The notes under the pieces are model-generated. The model was not told the DNA's origin. It was given only the letters and a program-made list of their open reading frames with translations, and searched no databases. This document shows positions 6,332-13,394 of a DNA stretch of 18,592 bases, piece by piece (positions within the stretch are counted from its first letter, which is position 1; each line of letters starts with the position of its first letter). The translations under genes and the position numbers were made by a program. The stretch lies in contig JBAZOO010000045.1 of assembly GCA_041648735.1 (NCBI GenBank), positions 1 to 18,592 of the forward strand, read 5' to 3'. This DNA comes from JBAZOO01 sp041648735. GTDB lineage: Bacteria; Verrucomicrobiota; Lentisphaeria; Oligosphaerales; CAITYL01.

Positions 6332-8500
6332 TCAGCCGGCGGCCGGGCGCCGGCCCCGGGGTTTGGCGGGGGCGGCCTTGGCCGTCCGGGGCTTGGCGGC
6401 GGTTTGCCGGGGGCGTTTTGGTGCGGGTGCGGGCGTGGGGGCGGGTGCCGCCTCGGCCGTTTCCGCTTGGGACGGTGCGGCCGGTGCGGCGGGGCGGGTG
6501 AGCAGGTGCAGGAGCCGCAGCAGTTCCGCGACGTTCCACGCCTGGGAGATGGCGCCGCGCTGGGTGTGCGGTTCGTCGCCGTCAAACACTTCGGAGATGG
6601 AGCCGACGCCGCCGATGCGCAGGTGCTGGACGAAGGCGGCGATGACCGGCTGGAACAGGGCTTCCGTTTCCGGCGTGCGCCCTTCGACGCGGAAGAGGGC
6701 TTCGGCGAAGTGGGGCAGGAACCACGGCCAGACGCTGCCTTGGTGGTAGGCCAGTTCCCGCACCCAGCTTTCCCCCTGGCAGACGCCGCGGTAGCGCAAA
6801 TCGGCCGGGGTCAGGCTGCGCAGCCCGAAGGGGGTGAACAGTTCGCGGCGGATGCCGGCGAGCACCACCTTCTGCTGTTCCGTGCTCAGCGGCGAATGGG
6901 GCAGGGAGACGGCCAGGAGCGCGTTGGGCCGCAGGCTGCCGTCCTGGGTGGACTCGTTGACGAAGTCGTAGAGCCCGGAACCGTCGGTCTTCCAGAACTT
7001 CTGGACGAAGGCGTGGCGCACCCGGATGCTGGCGTCCGAGTCCAGCACTCCCTCCAGCGTCTCCCGGAAATGGCGGTGGGCGAGATCCTCGACGAAACAG
7101 AGGGCGTTGTACCACAACGCGTTGATTTCCACCATGTAACCCCAGCGCGGGACGATTGGGCGGCCGCCCACCTGGGCGTCCATCCAGGTCACCGCCAGCG
7201 CCGGCGCGCCGGCGCGGAGCAGCCCGTTTTCCACGTCCACCAGCAGCCCGCTCCGGGTGCCGCGCTGGAAGTTGCGCAGGATCGCGAGCATGGTTGGCCA
7301 GAACTCGCGCCGGACCGTCTCCAGGCTGCCGCCGCCCGCCAGATATTGCTGGACGGCCCAAAAGAACCAGAGGGAGGGATCGACGGCGGTGTAGGCGGTG
7401 CTGCCGTCGGGGTTGATGAAGTTGGGGAGCAGCCCCTCCTTCTCCAGCCGTGCCAGGCTCTTGAGGATTTCGGCGCCGAACTCCCGTTCGCCGTTGAGGA
7501 AGGCGATGCCGGGCAGGGCGATGAGCGTGTCGCGCCCCCAGGGGCCGAACCAGTGGTAGCCAGCGTGCAGGGCGGCGCCGCCGCTGGGCAGGCGGAGCAT
7601 GAACTGGCGGGCGGCGCGGTGCAGGCTCAGTTCCAGGCGGACGGCCGGCTCGTCGAGCCCCGCGCCGTCGGGGAGGCGGGCGAGGTCGGCGGTGGCGGCA
7701 CGGCGCCGGCGCTGCTCCTCCGCGGCCCACAGCTCGGCCAGCGGTTCGCTGACCGGTCCGGTGGCCAAGGCGATGTAGACCGGCGTGCCGGCGGCCAGCG
7801 GCAGGCGCACCAGGGCCGGGGTGAAGAGATCCTCGGCATGCTCCAGGCCGTAGCGGGCGTCGGTGGCGTAGAAGAATTTGTAGTACCAGGCGGGTTCGGG
7901 CGTGCAGGCCGGCGGCGGGGTGGTTTGGAGGTGCAGCCGGGGCAGGGCGGCATAGGGGGCGATGCTGAACCCGTCCGGGAGCAGGGTGATGGCGCCGTCC
8001 AGGGTGCCATTGGCGCGGGTGATGTGATGGATGTCCCGGAAGGCGAGCAGGGGGCGGAAGGCCAGGGTCGCGCCGCCCCCTGGGGGAGTGCCCGTGAGGT
8101 CATAGCGGAGCAGGGTCAGGTCGCGCCCTTGGATCATCTGGATCCGGCGGGTGACGGTGAAGTCGCCACAGCCGTAGGTGAAAGTCGGCATCAGCTCCTG
8201 CTCGAAGCGGGTTTGGCGGACATGCCCGTCGGGGTGGATGGTGTTCCCGCAGTATTCATGGCTGGCCAGGGGCAGGGCGCGGCCGGCCGCCGTCTCCACG
8301 GCGTCCTCGAGGGCGGAGACGAGCACAAAGCAGCCGGACGGCCGGGGCAGGCGCGTGACCAGCAGCCCGTGGTACTTGCGGGAGTGGCAGTTGAGGATGG
8401 TGCTGGAGGCGTAGCCGCCCAGCCCATTGGTCTCCAGCCATTCCGTGGAAAGGGCTTCCCGGAAGTCGGCCAGCTCCGCCTGCGTGAACTCCAGTTTCAT
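6332..8500 (-). CDS. Glycogen debranching enzyme (amylo-alpha-1,6-glucosidase, GH133 type)
   Basis: The 722-residue protein has the bacterial glycogen debranching architecture: an N-terminal beta domain (EWLETNGLGGYASST, 20-34; CHSRKYHGLLV, 38-48) and a C-terminal (alpha/alpha)6 glucosidase domain. The latter includes GYHWFGPWGRDTLIALPG (314-331), NFINPDGSTAYTAVDPSLWF (360-379), TWMDAQVGGRPIVPRWGYMV (438-457), YHQGSVWPW (585-593) and SISEVFDGD (634-642). The Asp of TWMDA and the Glu of SEVFDGD are the expected catalytic acids. It would remove alpha-1,6 branch stubs during glycogen breakdown. The start at 8500 has a textbook AGGAGG five bases upstream (8506-8511). Residues 669-722 form a low-complexity tail, first Ala/Pro then Lys/Arg/Ala/Pro, not typical of the family. 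Confidence 0.93.
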   Translation of the reverse strand: MKLEFTQAELADFREALSTEWLETNGLGGYASSTILNCHSRKYHGLLVTRLPRPSGCFVLVSALEDAVETAAGRALPLASHEYCGNTIHPDGHVRQTRFEQELMPTFTYGCGDFTVTRRIQMIQGRDLTLLRYDLTGTPPGGGATLAFRPLLAFRDIHHITRANGTLDGAITLLPDGFSIAPYAALPRLHLQTTPPPACTPEPAWYYKFFYATDARYGLEHAEDLFTPALVRLPLAAGTPVYIALATGPVSEPLAELWAAEEQRRRRAATADLARLPDGAGLDEPAVRLELSLHRAARQFMLRLPSGGAALHAGYHWFGPWGRDTLIALPGIAFLNGEREFGAEILKSLARLEKEGLLPNFINPDGSTAYTAVDPSLWFFWAVQQYLAGGGSLETVRREFWPTMLAILRNFQRGTRSGLLVDVENGLLRAGAPALAVTWMDAQVGGRPIVPRWGYMVEINALWYNALCFVEDLAHRHFRETLEGVLDSDASIRVRHAFVQKFWKTDGSGLYDFVNESTQDGSLRPNALLAVSLPHSPLSTEQQKVVLAGIRRELFTPFGLRSLTPADLRYRGVCQGESWVRELAYHQGSVWPWFLPHFAEALFRVEGRTPETEALFQPVIAAFVQHLRIGGVGSISEVFDGDEPHTQRGAISQAWNVAELLRLLHLLTRPAAPAAPSQAETAEAAPAPTPAPAPKRPRQTAAKPRTAKAAPAKPRGRRPAAG

Positions 8501-8860
8501 CTCATCCTCCTCGCTTGGATTGGAAAGGTTCCCGGCCCGGCTGGCGGGCGCGGAGTGGATTGCATTTTGGTTTTGATAGGGAAAGGGCGCGCGTCCGCAA
8601 AGCCCCCAAGAAAGGCGACGACCGGTTTCCGAATGGTGGATGCGCCGGCGTCGTTTGGCAATGTAGCTTTACACCCCCCCATCGCCAATCGCCTTGCGAA
8701 ATCCTCACCGCCGACGAATTTCCCCTGAGCTTGGCGCGGTCATCGGGCGGCGGGTTGGGCGGCCATTGGGAACCGGAGCGGGATGGGGGTGGACGGGCGG
8801 CGGGCGCCGTCAACGGCCATTCAGGTTGATGGCGCGGATTCATGTTCCAGCGGGTTCCGT
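8501..8860. other. Gene-free spacer between metK and the debranching enzyme gene
   Basis: About 360 bases hold no convincing gene: the short open frames have no recognisable motifs and no good ribosome binding sites. The left end carries the debranching enzyme's Shine-Dalgarno sequence and probably its promoter. The middle is locally poorer in G and C than the flanking genes. No strong terminator hairpin with a T-run was found for metK. Confidence 0.6.
8573..8601 (-). promoter_or_regulatory. Weak promoter candidate for the debranching enzyme gene
   Basis: On the minus strand TTTGCG (8601-8596) and TATCAA (8578-8573) are separated by 17 bases, an acceptable though weak sigma70-like pair. They lie about 75 bases before the ATG at 8500. 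The match to consensus is only moderate. Confidence 0.25.
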
Positions 8861-9958
8861 CTATTGTTCCCAGGGCAAATCCGGCTTGGTGCCGAAATGG
8901 CCATAGTGGGTGGTGCGCCGGTAGATGGGGCGGAGGAGGTCGAGCTGGCGGATGATGGCGGCGGGGCGGAAGTCGAAGCGTTCCCGGAGGAAGGCGGCCG
9001 CCGTCCGTGGATTGCCGGTGCCGAAGGTCTCCAGCGACAGGGACACCGGGGCCGCCTCGCCGATCACATAGGCGACCTGGATCTCGACGCGGCGCGCCAG
9101 CCCGGCCTTGACTAATTGCCGGGCGGCATGGCGGCAGAAATAGGCGGCGCTACGGTCAACTTTCGACGGATCCTTCCCGGAAAAGGCGCCGCCGCCGTGG
9201 CGGGCCATCGCCCCATAGCTGTCGACCATCGGCTTGCGCCCGGTCAGGCCGCAGTCGGCCGCCGGGCCGCCGAGGATGAAGCTGCCGGTGGGGTTCACGT
9301 GGAAGGCGATGGCGGCATGGTGCCAGCCGCCCAGCTCCCGCGGCGCCAGGCGGTGGCGGACATAGTCGAGGATGTCGCCCTGCTTCACGGCCGGGGTGTG
9401 CTGGGCCGAGACGACCAGATGCGTCACCTCCCGGGGGCGGCCGTCCGCGCCGTAGCGCACGGTGACCTGGGTCTTGCCGTCGGGGCGCAGCCAGGGGATG
9501 GCGCCGCTTTTGCGGTCGGCGGCCAGGCCGCGGGCCAGCCGGTGCGCCAGGAGGATGGGCAGCGGCATCAGCTCCGGGGTCTCGTCCGTGGCATAGCCAT
9601 GCATCATCCCCTGGTCGCCGGCGCCTTGGTCGGAGCGGTCCACGCCCTGGGCGATCTCCGGGGCCTGCCGGGTCAGGTGCTCCAAAATCTCGACGCCGTC
9701 CGCCTGGAACGCTTCGTTGGGATCGGTGTAGCCGGTTTCGCGGATGGCTTGGCGGGCGACGGCGGCATAGTCCACGGCCGCCGCCGTGGTGATCTCGCCG
9801 GCGAGCACGACCAAGTTCCCCTTGCAGAGCACCTCGCAGGCGACGCGGCTGCGGGGATCCTGGGCGAGGCAGGCGTCGAGGACGCTGTCGGCGATGAAGT
9901 CGCAGAGCTTGTCCGGATGCCCTTCCGCGACCGATTCCGAGGTGAATTGCCGATTCAT
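8861..9958 (-). CDS. metK: S-adenosylmethionine synthase
   Basis: MetK makes S-adenosylmethionine from methionine and ATP in the cytoplasm. The 365-residue protein shows the three-domain family pattern: SESVAEGHPDK (7-17), AGEITT (53-58), GDQGMMHGYATDETPELMPL (114-133), HVNPTGSFILGGP (220-232) with GLTGRKPMVDSYG (237-249), and HGGGAFSGKDPSKVDRSAAY (254-273). The usual GDQGxMFGYA has His in place of Phe (His120). The C-terminus ends in THYGHFG (350-356), as expected. The start at 9958 matches the family N-terminus (MNRQFTSESV); the frame is open 29 codons further upstream without family resemblance. It is slightly shorter than the usual 380-400 residues. No SAM riboswitch is evident in the 164 bases upstream. 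Confidence 0.97.
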   Translation of the reverse strand: MNRQFTSESVAEGHPDKLCDFIADSVLDACLAQDPRSRVACEVLCKGNLVVLAGEITTAAAVDYAAVARQAIRETGYTDPNEAFQADGVEILEHLTRQAPEIAQGVDRSDQGAGDQGMMHGYATDETPELMPLPILLAHRLARGLAADRKSGAIPWLRPDGKTQVTVRYGADGRPREVTHLVVSAQHTPAVKQGDILDYVRHRLAPRELGGWHHAAIAFHVNPTGSFILGGPAADCGLTGRKPMVDSYGAMARHGGGAFSGKDPSKVDRSAAYFCRHAARQLVKAGLARRVEIQVAYVIGEAAPVSLSLETFGTGNPRTAAAFLRERFDFRPAAIIRQLDLLRPIYRRTTHYGHFGTKPDLPWEQ

Positions 9959-10048
9959 GCCCGTCGTGCCGTCCCTGTGCCGCCGTGACCCGTTTGGGAT
10001 CCTGAACCACCATACCGGCGGCGGCCGGGGATTGCAACTTCCCAAGCA

Positions 10049-10092
10049 CCAGCGCCGCGGCCCTGGTGCCCCAGAGGGGGCGGCGGCGCTGG
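10049..10092 (-). terminator. Nested hairpin downstream of tpiA, terminator-like without a T-run
   Basis: A perfect 10-bp inverted repeat (CCAGCGCCGC at 10049-10058, GCGGCGCTGG at 10083-10092) encloses a second perfect hairpin, GCCCC-AGAG-GGGGC (10068-10081). It lies about 30 bases past the tpiA stop and 90 bases before metK on the same strand. No U-rich tail follows, so it may be a processing or stabilising structure, or a Rho-assisted stop, instead of a classical terminator. Confidence 0.45.
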
Positions 10093-10122
10093 GCTTTGGG
10101 ATGGCTTGGCCGGGGTGGGCTC

Positions 10123-10908
10123 TCAGCCGTTGGCGGCGGCGATGATCGTGGCGAAGTCGGCCGCCTTCAGGCTGGCGCCGCCGATGAGGCCGCCATCAAT
10201 GTCCGGCTGCGCGAGCAGGCCGGCGGCGTTCTGGGCGTTCATGCTGCCGCCGTAGAGGATGCGGGTGGCGGCGGCGACGTCCGCGCCGAAGAGTGCCTTC
10301 AGCAGGCCGCGGACGAAGGCGTGGGCCTCCTGGGCCTGTTCGTTGCTGGCGACCTTGCCGGTGCCGATGGCCCAGACCGGCTCGTAGGCAACCACGACGG
10401 TCGCCAGCTCGGCGGCGGTGAGGCCGGCGAAGGCGCCGCGGACCTGCCGTTCGAGCACGGCGTCGGTCTGGCCGGCCTCGCGTTCGGCCAGGGTCTCGCC
10501 GATGCAGACGACCGGCTTCAGGCCGTGCTTGAGGGCGGCCTTGGTGCGCTGGTTGACCGTCGCGTCGGTCTCGCCGAAGTACTGGCGGCGTTCGCTGTGG
10601 CCGATGATGGCCCAGCCGGCCGGGATGTCCTTGAGCATGGCACCGGAGAGTTCGCCGGTGAAGGCGCCGTTGTCGGCCCAGTGGATGTTCTGGGCGCCGA
10701 CCTCGATGCAGCTCCCCTTCAGGGCGGCGGCGACCGCGGGGGCAGTGGTGAACGGCGGGCAGACCAGCACCTCGACGTTCGGGCAGGCGCAGCCGCCGCC
10801 GGTGCAGGCGCCTTGGAGCTTGGCCTTCAGTTCCTGGGCCAGCGCGACGCCTTCGGCCGCGGTCTTGTTCATCTTCCAGTTGCCGGCAATCAATTTCTTG
10901 CGGGACAT
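10123..10908 (-). CDS. tpiA: Triose-phosphate isomerase
   Basis: TpiA interconverts dihydroxyacetone phosphate and glyceraldehyde 3-phosphate. The 261-residue barrel has GNWKMN (Asn10, Lys12), IIGHSERR with electrophile His104, AYEPVWAIGTGK with catalytic base Glu176, and the phosphate-binding YGGSMNAQNA and GLIGGASL segments. A short cysteine- and glycine-rich insertion (ACTGGGCACP, 34-43) is unusual. The ATG at 10908 follows AAGGAAG; an in-frame open stretch upstream runs through the 9-bp repeat and is not part of the enzyme. It lies 92 bases after pgk on the same strand and is probably co-transcribed. The product glyceraldehyde 3-phosphate is also a PdxS substrate. Confidence 0.97.
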   Translation of the reverse strand: MSRKKLIAGNWKMNKTAAEGVALAQELKAKLQGACTGGGCACPNVEVLVCPPFTTAPAVAAALKGSCIEVGAQNIHWADNGAFTGELSGAMLKDIPAGWAIIGHSERRQYFGETDATVNQRTKAALKHGLKPVVCIGETLAEREAGQTDAVLERQVRGAFAGLTAAELATVVVAYEPVWAIGTGKVASNEQAQEAHAFVRGLLKALFGADVAAATRILYGGSMNAQNAAGLLAQPDIDGGLIGGASLKAADFATIIAAANG

Positions 10909-10947
10909 GGTGTCTTCCTTGCTTTGGTTTTCAGGGCTGGGCCGGAC

Positions 10948-10984
10948 GGGGCTCATCAGTCCCATGAGACCCATGGGACTGATG
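10948..10984 (-). repeat. 9-bp repeat array forming a perfect 12-bp hairpin between pgk and tpiA
   Basis: Four consecutive minus-strand 9-mers read ATCAGTCCC, ATGGGTCTC, ATGGGACTG and ATGAGCCCC. CATCAGTCCCAT (10954-10965) and ATGGGACTGATG (10973-10984) are perfect inverted copies with a 7-base loop. On the plus strand the hairpin is followed by CCTTTTT, but no plus-strand gene ends here. On the minus strand it would form a stem in the pgk-tpiA mRNA. The unit is the same as that at 5494-5531. Confidence 0.75.
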
Positions 10985-11000
10985 CCTTTTTCCGGTTCCT

Positions 11001-12254
11001 TCACTTCTCGTCGAGCGCGACCACGCCGGGCAGGGCCTTGCCTTCGAGGAATTCGAGGCTGGCGCCGCCGCCGGTGGAGATGTGGCTCATCTTGTCGGCC
11101 AGGCCGGACTTGTTGACGGCGCTGACGCTGTCGCCGCCACCGATGATGCTCACCGCGCCGCTGCCGGCCACGGCCTTGCAGACGCCCGTCGTCCCCGCCG
11201 CGAACTTCGCCATCTCGAAGCAGCCCATGGGGCCGTTCCAGACGACGGTCTTGGCGCCCTTGATCTCCTGGGCGTAGAGTTCGACTGTCTTCGGGCCGAT
11301 GTCCAGCGCCATCCAGCCTTCGGGGATCTCAACTCCGACGACCTTGGTGTTGGCGGCGGCGTCGAACTTGTCGGCGATCACGTTGTCCACCGGCAGCAGG
11401 AACTTGACGCCGGCGGCCTGGGCGGCGGCGAGGGTCGCCTTGGCGGTGTCGAGCAGCTCGTCTTCGCAGAGCGACTTGCCGATGGCGTGCCCCTGGGCCT
11501 TGAGGAAGGTGTAGGCCATGCCGCCGCCGATGAGGATGGTGTTGACCTTCTTCATCAGGCTTTGCAGCACTTCCAGCTTGCCGGAGACCTTGGCGCCGCC
11601 GATGATGGCGACGAACGGGCGCCGCGGGTTCTCCACCGCGCTGCCCAAGTAGTTGATCTCCTTCTCCATCAGGAAGCCGGCCACGCAGGCGCCGCCCTTC
11701 TCCTTCATGAACTTGCAGATCGAGGCGGTGGAGGCGTGGTCGCGGTGGGCGGTGCCGAAGGCGTCGTTGACGTAGAGGCCGCCGTAGGTCGCCAGCTTCT
11801 TGGCCATCTCGGCGCGGGCGGCCTTCATCTCCGCCTTCTTCGCCTTGGCCGCCGCTTCGTCCAGCCCCTCGGTCTTGGCCTTGCCTTCCTCGGCCTTGTA
11901 GAAGCGGGTGTTCTCGAGCATCAGCAGTTGGCCGGGCTGGAGCGCCGCGACTTCGGCGTCGGCCTTCAGGCAGTCGGCGGCGAAGGCCACCGGCTTGCCC
12001 AGGCACTTGGCCAGGTGCTCGGCCACCGGCTTGAGGCTGAATTCGGCTTCAAACCCTTTCCCCTTGGGGCGGCCCAGGTGGCTCAGCAGCACCAGGCTGG
12101 CGCCTTTTTCCAAGATGAACTGGATGCTGGGCAAGGCCGCCTTGACCCGGGTGTCGTCGGTGATCACACCGTTTTCGAGCGGCACGTTGAAATCCACGCG
12201 CATGACGACGCGCTGGCCTTTGAGTTCCACATCGCGGATGGTCTTCTTGTTCAT
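11001..12254 (-). CDS. pgk: Phosphoglycerate kinase
   Basis: Pgk transfers phosphate between 1,3-bisphosphoglycerate and ADP, giving 3-phosphoglycerate and ATP. The 417-residue protein has the family motifs VVMRVDFNVPL (16-26), LLSHLGRPKGK (56-66), MLENTRF (112-118), YVNDAFGTAHRDHAST (161-176), an AIIGGAKVSGK hinge segment, and a C-terminal GGGDSVSAV nucleotide loop with STGGGASLEFLEG. Between RFY and YVNDAFG there are about 41 residues, rich in Ala, Lys and Glu, about twice the length in Bacillus. Eukaryotic and some bacterial PGKs carry a comparable insertion. The ATG at 12254 follows GGGAG at good spacing. It leads a pgk-tpiA unit; no gap gene is in the window. Confidence 0.97.
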   Translation of the reverse strand: MNKKTIRDVELKGQRVVMRVDFNVPLENGVITDDTRVKAALPSIQFILEKGASLVLLSHLGRPKGKGFEAEFSLKPVAEHLAKCLGKPVAFAADCLKADAEVAALQPGQLLMLENTRFYKAEEGKAKTEGLDEAAAKAKKAEMKAARAEMAKKLATYGGLYVNDAFGTAHRDHASTASICKFMKEKGGACVAGFLMEKEINYLGSAVENPRRPFVAIIGGAKVSGKLEVLQSLMKKVNTILIGGGMAYTFLKAQGHAIGKSLCEDELLDTAKATLAAAQAAGVKFLLPVDNVIADKFDAAANTKVVGVEIPEGWMALDIGPKTVELYAQEIKGAKTVVWNGPMGCFEMAKFAAGTTGVCKAVAGSGAVSIIGGGDSVSAVNKSGLADKMSHISTGGGASLEFLEGKALPGVVALDEK

Positions 12255-12321
12255 GCTTGGCTCCCTGTTCCGGAGGCTGCTGGGTGGGTTGGGGGCGGGG
12301 TGCTGGTCAAAAGTGGGTTAT

Positions 12322-12348
12322 ACTATAGCACGGCCGGAGCTGTGAAAA
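12322..12348 (-). promoter_or_regulatory. Candidate promoter for pgk, overlapping the divergent CPBP gene's control region
   Basis: On the minus strand TTTTCA (12348-12343) and TATAGT (12327-12322) are 15 bases apart, about 68 bases before the pgk ATG. The same AT-rich core on the plus strand reads TATACT (12319-12324) and could serve the CPBP gene, though no good -35 is seen in that direction. Its ATACTATAGC 10-mer recurs at 1729-1738. Confidence 0.35.
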
Positions 12349-12419
12349 AGCTAACAGCCCCTCCCGGCAGGCACGCGGCACGCGACCAACCCTGGGCAGG
12401 AAAGGCGGATTCCGCGACG

Positions 12420-13211
12420 ATGGAGAACGAACGGGCGCTGGCCAGGATCGCCGCCGTTGCGCCGCCACCCTTGCCTTGGCCGGCCGCCAGGTTCCAGGGC
12501 TGGCGGCGCTGGCGCTGCGCCTTTGGCCTGGTTGCGGCGGTGCCGATCTTCCTGTTGCTGGCCACCATGGTCGGCCGGCTCCTGGGGCGGCTGGCGCCCG
12601 GCCCCGCGGCCCAGCTCTGCCTGGCGCTGCTGCCGCTGCACCTGGGCGGCTTGGGGGTGCTGCTGCTGTTCCTCGCCGGCGGGGCGCGGCGGGGTGGCGT
12701 CACCCTGGCGCGGGTGCTGGAGCTGGAAACGGGCGGCTGGCCCCGGCATTTCCGCCAGGCCCTCCGCACCTGGATCTGGATCCACCCGCTCAGCCTGCTG
12801 CTCACCTTCCTCGCGTCCCTGCTGGCCAAGCAGCTTTTCGGCCGGCCGCCCATGGAGCAGCCATTGTTCGAGCTGCTCCGGGGCGCCTCCGCCGGCGCCT
12901 GGCTCCTGGCCGTGGGGGGGATTGCGCTCCTGGCGCCGCTGGCCGAGGAAATCATCTTCCGGCTGGCGCTGGCCGAGGCATTGGGGCTGCTGGTGCAGCG
13001 GGCCGCGCCGCTGGCCGTCGCCGTCGTCTTCAGTGTCGCCCACGGCATTCCCGAGCAGATCCCCGCCTTGTTCCTGCTCAGCCTGGCCTTGCAGCGGCTG
13101 CGGCGCCGCGGCGGCTCCCTCTGGCCGGCCGTGTTCACCCATGCCTTGTTCAACGGCACGAGCCTGGCGCTCTTCTGGCTCGCCTTGCGGCTGGGGTTCG
13201 CCCTGGAATGA
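12420..13211 (+). CDS. CPBP-family intramembrane metalloprotease
   Basis: The 263-residue protein has several hydrophobic segments (roughly 34-53, 63-87, 120-137, 157-173, 185-205, 213-224 and 243-260) and the three CPBP/Abi motifs: EEIIFR (Glu176, Glu177, Arg181), FSVAH (Phe204, His208) and HALFN (His241, Asn245). Such proteins are membrane proteases related to Rce1 with widely varying roles, from maturation of prenylated proteins in eukaryotes to bacteriocin self-immunity and unknown functions in bacteria. The start at 12420 places a GGAAAGG about 13 bases upstream; the same frame is open far upstream antisense to pgk, which is not coding. It is divergent from pgk and lies 183 bases before the mglA-like gene. 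The substrate is unknown. Confidence 0.85.
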   Translation: MENERALARIAAVAPPPLPWPAARFQGWRRWRCAFGLVAAVPIFLLLATMVGRLLGRLAPGPAAQLCLALLPLHLGGLGVLLLFLAGGARRGGVTLARVLELETGGWPRHFRQALRTWIWIHPLSLLLTFLASLLAKQLFGRPPMEQPLFELLRGASAGAWLLAVGGIALLAPLAEEIIFRLALAEALGLLVQRAAPLAVAVVFSVAHGIPEQIPALFLLSLALQRLRRRGGSLWPAVFTHALFNGTSLALFWLALRLGFALE

Positions 13212-13295
13212 GGGGAGTTCCGATGAAATTCACTGCCACCCGCTCCAGGGCGTGATGGTGGAAGTCCAGGATATGGAACCTCGGATTGGCCGACA

Positions 13296-13308
13296 GGCAT
13301 GTCATGCC
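13296..13308. promoter_or_regulatory. GGCATG-T-CATGCC palindrome just upstream of the mglA-like promoter
   Basis: Two perfect 6-bp arms flank one base. The site ends 8 bases before a good -35 (TTGCCA). The one-base centre makes it a DNA-binding site candidate and not an RNA hairpin. No regulator is identified. Confidence 0.3.
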
Positions 13309-13316
13309 CCCCGTGG

Positions 13317-13344
13317 TTGCCAGGCCTGGAAACGATTGTATGGT
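13317..13344 (+). promoter_or_regulatory. Candidate sigma70-type promoter for the mglA-like operon
   Basis: TTGCCA (13317-13322) and TATGGT (13339-13344) are 16 bases apart, matching five and four of six consensus positions by my reading. They lie about 50 bases upstream of the GTPase ATG, in a relatively AT-rich spacer. Transcription from here could cover the whole run to 17018. Confidence 0.4.
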
Positions 13345-13394
13345 ACGGGGTAGGCCGGCGGGCGGGACGTCCGGCCATAACCGAAGGTTGGATC

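Noticed and set aside
5543..8728. A 1061-codon plus-strand open frame antisense to rsmE and the debranching enzyme gene
   Set aside because: Its product is low-complexity Gly/Ala/Glu/Val with no motifs, and the minus-strand genes opposite it are complete enzymes. Long antisense open frames are expected at this GC content.
8502..8843. Minus-strand 113-codon open frame in the metK-debranching enzyme spacer
   Set aside because: The product is Pro/Arg/Ser-rich without motifs, and no Shine-Dalgarno sequence or conserved-looking segment supports it.
9959..10045. A 29-codon N-terminal extension of metK
   Set aside because: It lacks resemblance to MetK, while MNRQFTSESV at 9958 matches the family start exactly where expected.
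9959..10122. SAM riboswitch near metK
   Set aside because: The spacer upstream of metK lacks the recognisable conserved core of a SAM riboswitch. The one strong structure is a simple nested hairpin about 90 bases upstream of the start.
11082..12419. Long in-frame extension upstream of the CPBP protease, antisense to pgk
   Set aside because: The extension is Gly/Ala/Leu/Val-rich shadow sequence. The CPBP protein is complete from 12420.
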